The notes beneath the pieces are model-generated. The model saw only the letters and a list, made by a program, of their open reading frames with translations. It was not told where the DNA came from and made no database searches. Positions 51,156-58,869 of a stretch of 59,142 bases of DNA are shown piece after piece. A program made the translations under genes and the position numbers. The first letter of the stretch is position 1. Each line of letters opens with the position of its first letter. Source of the stretch: Bacteroidales bacterium (GTDB taxonomy: Bacteria > Bacteroidota > Bacteroidia > Bacteroidales > F082); contig JAGCPJ010000053.1 in NCBI GenBank assembly GCA_017965765.1, forward strand, positions 1 through 59,142, read 5' to 3'.

Positions 51156-51400
51156 TCTTGTTACTTTTGGCTTGATCCAAAAGTAACCAAAAGATCAAGG
51201 CCCAAAACATCGGTCCACCGCACGGCCGTTCTAAAAGGCTGACCCTCATGGGTGGGGAGTGCCTTCGTGCCGAAGGCAAACGCTCCGCTGAAGCTCCGCG
51301 CCCCACCCTGAGGCTCAAGCCTTTTAGCCCGCCCTTTTGGCAGGCGCTGCTCCGGTTTTGGGCCGTGGCCCGCCCGCCCAGCCTGAGGCAGTGACGGCCA
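51156..51400 (+). repeat. Long structured repeat, copy A (left inverted copy)
   Basis: This roughly 245-base element begins CTTGTTACTTTTGGCTTGAT and contains the hairpin ACTTTTGG/CCAAAAGT, a GCCTTCG-x3-CGAAGGC hairpin and a GC-rich end. The copy at 53142-53377 matches it over its whole length in inverse orientation, by eye at about 85% identity or better. The outer ends of the two copies face away from the gene between them. The 328-base gap between the RelB-like gene and the next gene holds this element, the RelB promoter and nothing else I can identify. Apparent reading frames across it are repeat shadows. Confidence 0.85.
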
Positions 51401-51417
51401 ACTTGAATACTCTAAAT

Positions 51418-53073
51418 TTAGAAGATTCCCGACGAGACCATTTTTTTGGTCCAACCGTTATTGATACGCTTCACTATGAAGTCCCAGAAACCATGACGAT
51501 CCGATTTGGAAACATAATAGGTGTCATCCTCGTTGTCAAGCTTGAACATCGGAGACACGTGTAATTGCTCAATGGGGAGATAAAAACATCCGGCCTTCTC
51601 AAGTTCCTCAGGAGTAATGAAGATGATGCGTTGGATTCGTGGTTGAATGGCTTGAAGGTCGGGGTCGTCCGTGACAATCATGACGGTGTTTGTCCTCGGA
51701 TTTGCGTAACGCGCTTCAGAAACAGTCAATGGAATAGTGTCGGCAAAAACATAATCAACAAGATCTTCAAAGACAACCGTTTTGTCAGAGCGGGGCAGTG
51801 ACATTCTTGGATTCAAATCAAGACCATCCTCAACGCCATCATTGTCGGTGTCGGAAAGGAGAGGATTGGTCATGAATTTGGCTTCCGCGATATCTGTCAG
51901 TCCATCGCCGTCGGTGTCCCGTCGTAAGGTCTCAAAATCAATAGTCAACAACAAACCATCTTTGACAAGTTCATAATTCGCTCCTTGGCCCAATAGGTGC
52001 GGTGTGATCTGGCGAAGCATGCAAGCTTCCAGTTGTAAATCGCCATCCTTATTGAACAAAGGTAGATTAGATTGGGATTTTAAGCAAAACGGTTGACAAT
52101 GAGAGATTCCCGTGTAATAGAAAGCCCATGTCTTCCCCTTGTTTTCGGAATAAGCGACCCAAATGCCAGGTTCACGCTCGTCATATTCGTAACTTTTATA
52201 CACGATGGCTTCTTTGCGGCCTTTCTTCTCATATTTCACCACTTGGCGTCTGTCAATTTCACCGATAAGCTTAGGACTGGCATCGATCCTTTTCCTGAGG
52301 CTCTCGTAAAAGAACTTAAGATGCTCTTCGCCTTTTTGATATGGTGTATAATCAGTTATTTCCTCATGGTTGAAAAAAGGATTTGTATAATTCAAGACAA
52401 CGGCTATATCTAAAGGCTGAAATGGCTTGAATTCAAAATCCCTATGATACGCATCGTATTCTTCACTGAGAATTTCCGAGAAGTGCTGGGTCTTTAAATT
52501 GTAATAGATTTCGGCTTGATCTCCTCCGTTGTTTTCAAAACAAACTTTAACTCTGTAATTATCAAAGAACTCGGCCCCACATCGCCACCAAATCGATGAA
52601 ATGCTCATCTCATATTCTTCTATTCGAAAAGGTGAAATGTTTTTAAGCGAATACTTCTGGATTAGGTTTCCATTTTCATCATAACATACCATCACGTTGT
52701 CACCGTAGCCGCATTCGTGCCAATTATCAAAGGTGACCAGGTATTTCCCATCACAAGAAACGATGGCTGTTACAGGAGCTATAGGATTGACCAAATCTTT
52801 CTTCCAAACCAAGCTGTCTCCTTGTTCGGCCACCTTAAACATCATTGCGTAGCAGGGGGTGATGATGGTGTCGGTAGGCAGATACTTTTGTTTTTTCTTT
52901 GATGAGGCGTTTTCCCAACTATAGTAGTTGTCGGGAATATTTATGGGAACAATCCTAGCAAAGTAGGAACTGTCTGCATTATAGTAGTCTTTGGTCTCGG
53001 GCTCCTTCCATACGTCTGCAAACACAAAAACCGGAGCCAAGAGAAGCAGTATTATTCCAAGACTCTTTTTCAT
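51418..53073 (-). CDS. Exported protein with thrombospondin type-3-like calcium repeats, unknown function
   Basis: The 551-residue AT-rich gene encodes a signal peptide ending APVFVFA, a mature N-terminal region with no recognisable domain, and from about residue 395 to 440 two or three TSP3-like repeats (DTDGDGLTDIAEAKF and DTDNDGVEDGLDLNP) that bind calcium. A final 110-residue domain contains a FITPEELEKAGCFYLPIEQLH stretch. There is no T9SS tail or barrel. It is bracketed by inverted copies of a long repeat: its stop lies 17 bases from copy A and its start about 70 bases from copy B. No good promoter box is visible just upstream. Function unknown. Confidence 0.75.
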   Translation of the reverse strand: MKKSLGIILLLLAPVFVFADVWKEPETKDYYNADSSYFARIVPINIPDNYYSWENASSKKKQKYLPTDTIITPCYAMMFKVAEQGDSLVWKKDLVNPIAPVTAIVSCDGKYLVTFDNWHECGYGDNVMVCYDENGNLIQKYSLKNISPFRIEEYEMSISSIWWRCGAEFFDNYRVKVCFENNGGDQAEIYYNLKTQHFSEILSEEYDAYHRDFEFKPFQPLDIAVVLNYTNPFFNHEEITDYTPYQKGEEHLKFFYESLRKRIDASPKLIGEIDRRQVVKYEKKGRKEAIVYKSYEYDEREPGIWVAYSENKGKTWAFYYTGISHCQPFCLKSQSNLPLFNKDGDLQLEACMLRQITPHLLGQGANYELVKDGLLLTIDFETLRRDTDGDGLTDIAEAKFMTNPLLSDTDNDGVEDGLDLNPRMSLPRSDKTVVFEDLVDYVFADTIPLTVSEARYANPRTNTVMIVTDDPDLQAIQPRIQRIIFITPEELEKAGCFYLPIEQLHVSPMFKLDNEDDTYYVSKSDRHGFWDFIVKRINNGWTKKMVSSGIF

Positions 53074-53141
53074 ATAACTATTGTTTTTGAATAGAACGAA
53101 ACAGCGGGTCTTTTATTGCTTATAATATTAAGCACGACTCA

Positions 53142-53377
53142 CTTCCTCGGGCTGGGCGCGGTGGCCAAGGCCAAAAATCGGAGCAGCGGCTGCCCCAAGG
53201 ACGGGCTAAAAGGCTTGAGCCTCAGGGCGGGGCGCGGAGCTTCAGCGGAGCGTTTGCCTTCGGTACGAAGGCACTCCCCGCCTTGACGGCTCAGCCTTTT
53301 AGAACGGCCGTGCGGTGGGCCGTTATTTTTGGCCTTGATCTTTTGGTTACTTTTGGATCAAGCCAAAAGTAACAAGA
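53142..53377 (-). repeat. Long structured repeat, copy B (right inverted copy)
   Basis: This is the inverse partner of copy A. It ends CCAAAAGTAACAAGA at 53377 and carries the same hairpins and GC-rich internal part. Differences cluster in the loops and at the GC-rich end. With the AT-rich 68 bases at 53074-53141, in which I see no promoter or gene, and the tnaA leader beyond, it fills the first part of the 553-base gene-free stretch. Confidence 0.85.
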
Positions 53378-53437
53378 AGCAGGCGCCCTTAGGGCGCTAT
53401 TAAAAGAAAAATCTTCTTGTTTTTCTGGAAAATTTCG

Positions 53438-53445
53438 TATCTTTG
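53438..53445 (+). promoter_or_regulatory. -7 box of the tnaA transcript
   Basis: TATCTTTG lies 182 bases before the tnaA ATG, giving a long leader of about 175 bases that contains a 19-codon ORF and an AATCTTGAA repeat. Confidence 0.65.
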
Positions 53446-53470
53446 ACCGATTTTTGAAAGCATATATTTC

Positions 53471-53530
53471 ATGCCTAAAGCTTTCGGTAAAGCGATCTAC
53501 CTTAACGTCAAAGAACGTGACCGTTTCTGA
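53471..53530 (+). CDS. 19-residue leader ORF upstream of tnaA
   Basis: ATG at 53471 opens a frame MPKAFGKAIYLNVKERDRF that stops with TGA at 53528-53530, 96 bases before tnaA. It starts about 20 bases after the likely transcription start. The peptide is basic, with no Trp, unlike enterobacterial TnaC, so it would not work by the known TnaC Trp-stalling mechanism. It may regulate by another route or be chance. Confidence 0.35.
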   Translation: MPKAFGKAIYLNVKERDRF

Positions 53531-53580
53531 GCTCCTGCTTGGGAATCTTAGGTCTTTTTATTGTTTTTCTCCTCCTAAAG

Positions 53581-53612
53581 AAAATCTTGAAATCTTTGAA
53601 TCTTGAAATCTT
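53581..53612 (+). repeat. AATCTTGAA-type tandem repeat in the tnaA leader
   Basis: Four near-copies of AATCTTGAA/AATCTTTGA lie 15-46 bases before the tnaA ATG. They are closely similar in sequence and position to the repeat before rocD. Confidence 0.6.
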
Positions 53613-53626
53613 AAATTAATATTGTT

Positions 53627-55003
53627 ATGGAATTACCATTTGCAGAAGCGTGGAAAATCAAGATGGTTGAACCCATTAAGAAATCCACCCGTGAACAACG
53701 CGAAAAGTGGCTCAACGAAGCCCATCAGAATGTCTTCATGTTGAAGAGCGACTATGTCTATATCGACTTGCTGACCGATAGCGGCACTGGCGCCATGAGC
53801 GACCGTCAATGGGCTGCCATGATGCAAGGCGATGAAAGTTACGGTGGTGCCCGTTCCTTCTATCACATGAAGGACACCATCACCGAGATCACCGGTTTTG
53901 AGTATGTCATCCCCACCCACCAGGGCCGTGCAGCTGAGAATGTGCTGTTCAGCTATTTGGTGAAGCCTGGTCAAGTCGTTCCTGGCAACGCCCACTTCGA
54001 CACCACCAAGGGTCATATCGAGAGCCGCAAGGCCTTCGCCATCGACGTCACTGTTCCTGAAGCCTACGACACCCAGCTGGAAGTGCCTTTCAAAGGCAAT
54101 GTCAGTCTCGAGAAGCTTGAGAAGGTACTGCAAGAGAACAAGGGCAATGTGCCTTTCATGGTGCTTACCGTGACCAACAACACCGTTGGTGGTCAGCCTG
54201 TGAGCATGAAGAACATCCGTGAGACCTGTGAGCTCTGCCACAAATACGGCGTGCCGGTCAATATTGACAGCGCCCGTTTCATCGAGAACGCCTACTTCAT
54301 CAAGACCCGCGAGGAAGGCTATGCCGACAAGACCTTGCGTGAGATCTGCAAAGAGATGTTCAGTTATGCCGATTCGATGACGATGTCGGCCAAGAAGGAC
54401 GGTCTGGTCAACATGGGCGGCTTCATTGCTACCAACAAAAAGGACTGGTACGAAGGTGCCAAGTTGTTCTGCATCCCCTTCGAGGGCTTCCTGACCTACG
54501 GTGGCATGAACGGTCGCGACATGGACGCTCTGGCTGTCGGTCTGCAGGAAAACATCGAGTTCGACATGGTCGAAACCCGTATCAAGCAGGTTCATTATCT
54601 TGCCAAGAAACTTGACGAGTATGGCATTCCTTACCAGCGTCCTGCCGGTGGCCACGCCATCTTCGTTGATGCCGACAAGGTGCTGACCCAGATCCCCAAG
54701 GAAGAGTTCCCGGCGCAGACCTTGACCTGCGAACTGTATCTTGAAGCTGGCATTCGTGCCTGCGAAATCGGTTACGTCTTGGCTGACCGTGACCCGGTGA
54801 CCCGTCAGAACCGTTTCGGTGGCAACGACTTCGTGCGCCTGTGCATCCCGCGCCGTGTCTATACCAACAACCACATGGATGTGATCGCCGCCGCCTTGAA
54901 GAACGTCTATGACCGCCGCGACAGCATCAAACGTGGTTTGGAAATCACTTGGGAAGCCGAGTTGATGCGCCACTTCACCTGCCAGTTCAAACGGCTGGGA
55001 TAA
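53627..55003 (+). CDS. tnaA: Tryptophanase (L-tryptophan indole-lyase)
   Basis: The 458-residue PLP enzyme splits tryptophan into indole, pyruvate and ammonia. The start MELPFAEAWKIKMVEPIKKSTREQRE and segments YIDLLTDSGTGAMSDRQWAA, IPTHQGRAAENVLF, HFDTTKGHIESR, DSARFIENAYFIKTRE, the PLP Lys in MTMSAKKDG and ACEIGYVLADRDPVT match Bacteroides tryptophanase. The close relative tyrosine phenol-lyase has FTTTRYHQ in place of FDTTKGH, so tryptophanase is favoured. Codon bias is very strong. It has a long leader and a terminator overlapping the next gene, so it is likely monocistronic. No tryptophan permease gene is adjacent. Confidence 0.9.
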   Translation: MELPFAEAWKIKMVEPIKKSTREQREKWLNEAHQNVFMLKSDYVYIDLLTDSGTGAMSDRQWAAMMQGDESYGGARSFYHMKDTITEITGFEYVIPTHQGRAAENVLFSYLVKPGQVVPGNAHFDTTKGHIESRKAFAIDVTVPEAYDTQLEVPFKGNVSLEKLEKVLQENKGNVPFMVLTVTNNTVGGQPVSMKNIRETCELCHKYGVPVNIDSARFIENAYFIKTREEGYADKTLREICKEMFSYADSMTMSAKKDGLVNMGGFIATNKKDWYEGAKLFCIPFEGFLTYGGMNGRDMDALAVGLQENIEFDMVETRIKQVHYLAKKLDEYGIPYQRPAGGHAIFVDADKVLTQIPKEEFPAQTLTCELYLEAGIRACEIGYVLADRDPVTRQNRFGGNDFVRLCIPRRVYTNNHMDVIAAALKNVYDRRDSIKRGLEITWEAELMRHFTCQFKRLG

Positions 55004-55017
55004 TAAAACTTTTTTAG

Positions 55018-55025
55018 TATCTTTG
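55018..55025 (+). promoter_or_regulatory. -7 box directly before the TPR/HTH lipoprotein gene
   Basis: TATCTTTG ends only five bases before the ATG at 55031. Transcription would start at or within a base or two of the ATG, suggesting a leaderless mRNA. The box overlaps the left arm of the tnaA terminator. Confidence 0.55.
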
Positions 55026-55066
55026 CCCCTATGAAGTTTCGTAGTTTCATAGGGGCATTTTTGTTT
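55024..55066 (+). terminator. tnaA terminator hairpin spanning the next gene's start codon
   Basis: TGCCCCTATGAA (55024-55035) and TTCATAGGGGCA (55046-55057) form a perfect 12-bp stem with a 10-base loop, followed by TTTTTGTTT. It is a strong intrinsic terminator for tnaA. The ATG of the following gene (55031-55033) lies in its left arm. Confidence 0.8.
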
Positions 55067-56770
55067 CTGGCGCTGGCGGCCTGTCATCGTCCTGTAGAGA
55101 CGTGCCATGGCGCGTCTCTAACATCGGAATTGGTGTCCATCGACAGCATCATGCAGTCCCGTCCCGACAGCGCGTTGGCTTTGTTGCAGGCGTCTCCGAA
55201 AGTGGATCCCTATTACCAGCTGCTGCTTTCCGAGGCACTTTACAAGAACGATTCCGCCCAGCTGAACCGCCCCGAGTTACTTGAAGCCATGGCTTATTAT
55301 GACTCCTTGGGTTGCCCGTTCCTGTCCGCCCGTTGCCATTACATGAACGGGGTGGGCTATTACGAGATGGACAGTGTAGTGGAGGCATGCGAACAATACC
55401 TCAAGGCCTTGGAAATCATGGAAGAACAATATGAAGAGAAGGATTTGGTGGGGTACAAGGCAAAGTTCATGGCGCTGACGTACAATCGTCTTGGCAGTCT
55501 TTTTTCCGAGCAATTCATGATGCAGTTGTCAACATACTGTTTAGAACAATCCCTTAAATTCTGCTTGATTGAACCCACTTCCCCACAAGGTCTTTCCAAG
55601 ACACTTTATCAGATAGGGAAGCAATATGACAAAATGGATGAGCTTGATAAAGCGAGGAGTTATTATTTGTTAGCAATAAAAAAGGCGCCAAATTGTAACA
55701 CCTTGTTTTATAGGGATGTTTTGTCAAGTACAGCTTTATGCGATTATCAAATGGGAAGAGGAAGCAATCATTCATTGATTGTCTTAAGGCAAATCCTTGC
55801 CCAAGCAGTTGATGAAGATGAGAAGTTAACACGTCGTTTTATTATAGGGGCTATCTATTATGATGAAGGTCTGTATGACTCGGCTCTTTACTATTTAGAG
55901 CCCGTTTTTGTGAAAGAAGAAACCACCTTACGTAATATACAAGTGGCTGAATATCTTCGTGTTATCTATGATAATCTTGGGTTCGGAGAAAGGTCGGATG
56001 AATGTTCGCGCTATTTAGTAGCAAACAAGTGCTCTGAGGGGGTGAGCAAGGCTTTGGTTTCGAGACTTGAAGCCGTGTATCAGGATTATTTAATGCAAAA
56101 ACAAGACAGGCAGGCCGCGAAGTTGAGAGGGAAAGAAATACAACACATATTCATTTTAGCCGCTCCTATTATTCTGATAACAGTCTTGGTTATAATCATC
56201 TTTACAAGGTATCGAGGAAAGAAGATGATGGAGACGCAGCAGTTAGATGCGGAAAGAGTGCTTAGAGAGAAGCAACGGCAGCTTGAAAAAGAAAAGAATG
56301 CCCGTCAACGTGACATAGAAAAACATCGGCAAGATATTCTTCAAAAGGAAGAACATTTACGTATGTTAGAGAGTGCGCTTAACCATCAACGCACCGAGGC
56401 GAATTTACGGCGTCAAGCCTTTTTGCAGGAGGCGGTATGTGTTAGAATCAACGATAGTGTTAGAAACCAACATATAACCGCTCGAAACAGTTCTCGAAAA
56501 AGTGTGCCTTTTTCGGAAAGTGATGCTGTGGAGTTAGGCAAGGCCATATTGACACATTACAATGATTTCGAGTCATTATTATTGGGCAAGTATCCTAAAA
56601 TGAGTAAAGACGACCTGCAGCTTTGTCAATTATATTTGTTAGGTTTGGATGAACGGCAGATAGCCGTAATACAGTGCAAATCATACTCGGCCATCAAAAA
56701 AAGAGCCAATACTTTAAAAGAATTATTGGGGATAAATGAAAGTTTATCGTCCTATATTTTAAAGTTTTAG
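55031..56770 (+). CDS. Membrane-tethered TPR lipoprotein regulator with C-terminal HTH
   Basis: The 579-residue protein begins with a lipoprotein signal (LFLALAAC, Cys 18). TPR-like helices run from about 35 to 330 (ALLQASPKVDPYYQLLLSEAL, CEQYLKALEIMEEQY, KARSYYLLAIKKAPN), with a membrane helix at about 374-394, a long coiled coil to about 470, and a final HTH-like segment DDLQLCQLYLLGLDERQIAVIQCKSYSAIKKRANTLKELLGI. This is the sensor-membrane-HTH plan of the smaller protein at 33730-34689. Residues 22-30 are encoded by a 26-bp palindrome. GC content falls sharply after about residue 165, suggesting a mosaic origin. Target genes are unknown; the downstream secreted-protein genes are candidates. 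Confidence 0.75.
   Translation: MKFRSFIGAFLFLALAACHRPVETCHGASLTSELVSIDSIMQSRPDSALALLQASPKVDPYYQLLLSEALYKNDSAQLNRPELLEAMAYYDSLGCPFLSARCHYMNGVGYYEMDSVVEACEQYLKALEIMEEQYEEKDLVGYKAKFMALTYNRLGSLFSEQFMMQLSTYCLEQSLKFCLIEPTSPQGLSKTLYQIGKQYDKMDELDKARSYYLLAIKKAPNCNTLFYRDVLSSTALCDYQMGRGSNHSLIVLRQILAQAVDEDEKLTRRFIIGAIYYDEGLYDSALYYLEPVFVKEETTLRNIQVAEYLRVIYDNLGFGERSDECSRYLVANKCSEGVSKALVSRLEAVYQDYLMQKQDRQAAKLRGKEIQHIFILAAPIILITVLVIIIFTRYRGKKMMETQQLDAERVLREKQRQLEKEKNARQRDIEKHRQDILQKEEHLRMLESALNHQRTEANLRRQAFLQEAVCVRINDSVRNQHITARNSSRKSVPFSESDAVELGKAILTHYNDFESLLLGKYPKMSKDDLQLCQLYLLGLDERQIAVIQCKSYSAIKKRANTLKELLGINESLSSYILKF
55095..55120. repeat. 26-bp palindrome TAGAGACG...CGTCTCTA inside a coding sequence
   Basis: The 26 bases centred on CCATGG are self-complementary except for one T/G pair. 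They encode residues 22-30 (VETCHGASL) just after the lipidated Cys of the regulator. The TAGAGACG/CGTCTCTA ends resemble a palindromic repeat that I recall from many bacterial genomes. Confidence 0.7.
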
Positions 56771-56909
56771 TCTTGATTTGTTTTGTAAATCATTGATTTT
56801 CAATATTTACAATCTTCTTGTATACAATTCCAACATAATTCCAACGCAAAACCATTCATGTGCTGGGATGATGATTACTTTTGTTTTCAAACGTCCCAAT
56901 CAAAATGAC

Positions 56910-57296
56910 ATGAAAAGAGTAACAACAATTGTTATGATGCTCTGCTTGATTCTTTCGGGAGCATGGAGCCACGCCAAAGGTGAGGCCAGAACAGAAAAAG
57001 AAAACAAAGAAGGAATACCTATTGAGGTAAAAGAAGTAGCATCACTCTCCGGCCTTGATAAGAGTAATGCAATTCTTTCATTTATTGACGGCCATGTCCT
57101 CACGGTGGTCTTTCTGGAAAACTTAGGTCAGGTTTCCATTGAGATTTCGAGGGTTCCTACTGGGGAAACCCAGATTCAGTCCACGCACACGCCCGACGGC
57201 GTGGAATTCTACATTTTCAGTACTGGTAACTTCATTGTCACGTTCACCCTTCCCAACGGGGATGAGTATTACGGGGAGTTTAGCGTAACAGATTAA
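56910..57296 (+). CDS. DUF3244-like small secreted protein
   Basis: The 128-residue protein has a signal peptide (MKRVTTIVMMLCLILSGAWS, cleavage near HAKG) and a beta-rich mature part ending PNGDEYYGEFSV. The pattern of short Ig-like strands (VLTVVFLENLGQVSIEISR, GVEFYIFSTGNFIVTFTL) fits the Bacteroidales DUF3244 group of exported proteins with no known activity. The start at 56910 was chosen because the signal peptide begins there; upstream in-frame Met codons fall in non-coding AT-rich DNA. The mature product is about 105 residues. Confidence 0.78.
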   Translation: MKRVTTIVMMLCLILSGAWSHAKGEARTEKENKEGIPIEVKEVASLSGLDKSNAILSFIDGHVLTVVFLENLGQVSIEISRVPTGETQIQSTHTPDGVEFYIFSTGNFIVTFTLPNGDEYYGEFSVTD

Positions 57297-57297
57297 T

Positions 57298-57342
57298 TAC
57301 TATTCACAATCGTTTAATCAAATTAAAACAAACAACGATGAA
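57298..57342 (+). repeat. 45-bp direct repeat, copy 1
   Basis: A stretch beginning TACTATTCACAATCG and running through the ATG of the next gene is repeated identically at 58825-58869, again ending at a start codon plus AA. Confidence 0.9.
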
Positions 57343-58261
57343 AACAAAAAACATCTTTACAATCACTTTAATGGTGATAGCGGCATGTGTAGTCGCTGTT
57401 GTTTCGTGCACAAAAGAAAAAACCGAGAATCTAAAACAAGAAGCAATAAAAAATAACGAATCCTCGTTCTCAAACATAAACGGTATTCATGTCAGGGTTG
57501 AACATGATACTACAATGTCAAAAGAAGCGAGAATAGATTGGCTAAATTTTGAAACAAAGAGTGATTACGAACTAGCGATTTCTACATACTCCAATCTTCC
57601 AGAAGATAGTCTTGTTGCTTTTGAGAATCGACTGTCCTTTAACTCAATGCGATCTTCCCTAACAGAGCTCCAACGAGAAGATAATGAGATTGAAGATGAT
57701 TTGCTAGCAACACTATTAAGCCCCTGTGGAACAATTCAGATTGGAGATTATTATTTTGTGCTGAATGTATCAAAGGATACTGTTCTTATGTACGATTTAA
57801 GCTCTGCCATAGAGACGGTTCGAGTTTTTAGTACTGATGATGAAATCTTTGACATTTTGGAAAACAAAGGAGAATCTGGAGATAAAGGGTGTTCGGCAAA
57901 AAACAAAGTAAAAGGAAGTGACGTTGGATGTAATTCTATAAATGCAAAGGTAGTCTATCAAAAAGCTGGAATTTATTTTTCTTTACAGTCAAAAATTAAA
58001 AAGGATTGTTATGGAGGAACCCTTGAATTGTTTTTAAGTTGTGGCGGCAACACAAATACTTACAAAAGAAATAGAGACAACACCATCTATGCTATTCCAG
58101 CTTATGGTGTTTACGGTGGTGATCACTCTTATCACTATAGACCATACTCGGGAATTCGAAAACTTGTCAATTTTCATTTTTCAGTTTCTTTTTTGGCGAG
58201 AGATAGTTTTTCCAATATTGATACAGGGTGGTTCGATCTTTCAATTCATTGTGGCGTGTAA
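57338..58261 (+). CDS. Hypothetical lipoprotein, AT-rich
   Basis: The 307-residue protein has a lipoprotein signal (VAVVSC, lipidated Cys near residue 24) and an acidic, Ser-rich linker. Its C-terminal half contains several Cys residues (KGCSAKN, VGCNSIN, LFLSCGGN, SIHCGV) that could form disulfides. No family is recognised. Base composition is markedly lower in GC than tnaA or porZ. It lies in the segment bracketed by the 45-bp direct repeats, with the small barrel gene behind it, so the two may have arrived together. Confidence 0.65.
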   Translation: MKTKNIFTITLMVIAACVVAVVSCTKEKTENLKQEAIKNNESSFSNINGIHVRVEHDTTMSKEARIDWLNFETKSDYELAISTYSNLPEDSLVAFENRLSFNSMRSSLTELQREDNEIEDDLLATLLSPCGTIQIGDYYFVLNVSKDTVLMYDLSSAIETVRVFSTDDEIFDILENKGESGDKGCSAKNKVKGSDVGCNSINAKVVYQKAGIYFSLQSKIKKDCYGGTLELFLSCGGNTNTYKRNRDNTIYAIPAYGVYGGDHSYHYRPYSGIRKLVNFHFSVSFLARDSFSNIDTGWFDLSIHCGV

Positions 58262-58290
58262 TAAAGTTTCAAACCATAAATTGGCGTTAT

Positions 58291-58812
58291 ATGAAAAAAG
58301 TTTTTCTGTTCATGGCATTATTGTTTGCCGTCATCAATGTTTATTGCCAAATCCCCAAGCAAGGTCTTGAAATTGAAGCTGGATGTTCAATGGTTGATGA
58401 AACAATAGGGCCGCGTCTGGGGGCGCGATATTGTCTAGAGATGTCAGATTTTTTTACTCTATCTGCATCACTAAGTTCCTCAAACGGTTTCCGCATAGGC
58501 AAATATGATGTAACAAATGCAGAATCATATTATTCTGGTTTTTCTTCTGTAAATATTGGAATTGGCTCCCATGTGGATTTTTTGAAAGTCTGTTTATTCG
58601 GATTGACGATAGATGGAGGTAGTGGCATGTATATCAAAAGGAATGTAATGTATTTCCGACCTGTAATCGGTGGAACGGCAAAACTATCCTTTAAATTGAA
58701 CCAAAAAATACAGATGGGGCTATTTTGCAATCAAACCTGGATGCATTACTCTGGCTTTTTTAATAAAGTTGCTTCCTCTTTTGGTATCTGTTGGAGGTGG
58801 AACCCCTTATGA
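58291..58812 (+). CDS. Hypothetical small outer-membrane beta-barrel protein
   Basis: The 173-residue protein has a signal peptide (MKKVFLFMALLFAVINVYCQ). The mature part has alternating hydrophobic strands with Gly and aromatic residues (LEIEAGCSMVDETIGPRLGARYCLEMSDFFTLSASLSSS is typical), ending FGICWRW. This looks like an eight-stranded barrel of the OmpA/OmpW size class but I cannot name a family. It begins 29 bases after the lipoprotein gene and shares its low GC. An in-frame upstream start at 58228 overlaps the lipoprotein gene and is not used here. Confidence 0.6.
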   Translation: MKKVFLFMALLFAVINVYCQIPKQGLEIEAGCSMVDETIGPRLGARYCLEMSDFFTLSASLSSSNGFRIGKYDVTNAESYYSGFSSVNIGIGSHVDFLKVCLFGLTIDGGSGMYIKRNVMYFRPVIGGTAKLSFKLNQKIQMGLFCNQTWMHYSGFFNKVASSFGICWRWNPL

Positions 58813-58824
58813 TATATTTAAACC

Positions 58825-58869
58825 TACTATTCACAATCGTTTAATCAAATTAAAACAAACAACGATGAA
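58825..58869 (+). repeat. 45-bp direct repeat, copy 2
   Basis: Identical to 57298-57342. It carries the start codon of the gene that runs off the window. Confidence 0.9.

Noticed and set aside
51161-51454. A 97-residue minus-strand reading frame across the left long repeat
   Set aside because: It lies inside the repeated element, overlaps the real gene's end, has a composition set by the GC-rich hairpins and differs from what copy B would encode. It is a repeat shadow.
53627-55003. Tyrosine phenol-lyase instead of tryptophanase
   Set aside because: Motifs that separate the two families (FDTTKGH, DSARFIENAYF, ADRDPVT) follow tryptophanase. Biochemical proof would still be needed.
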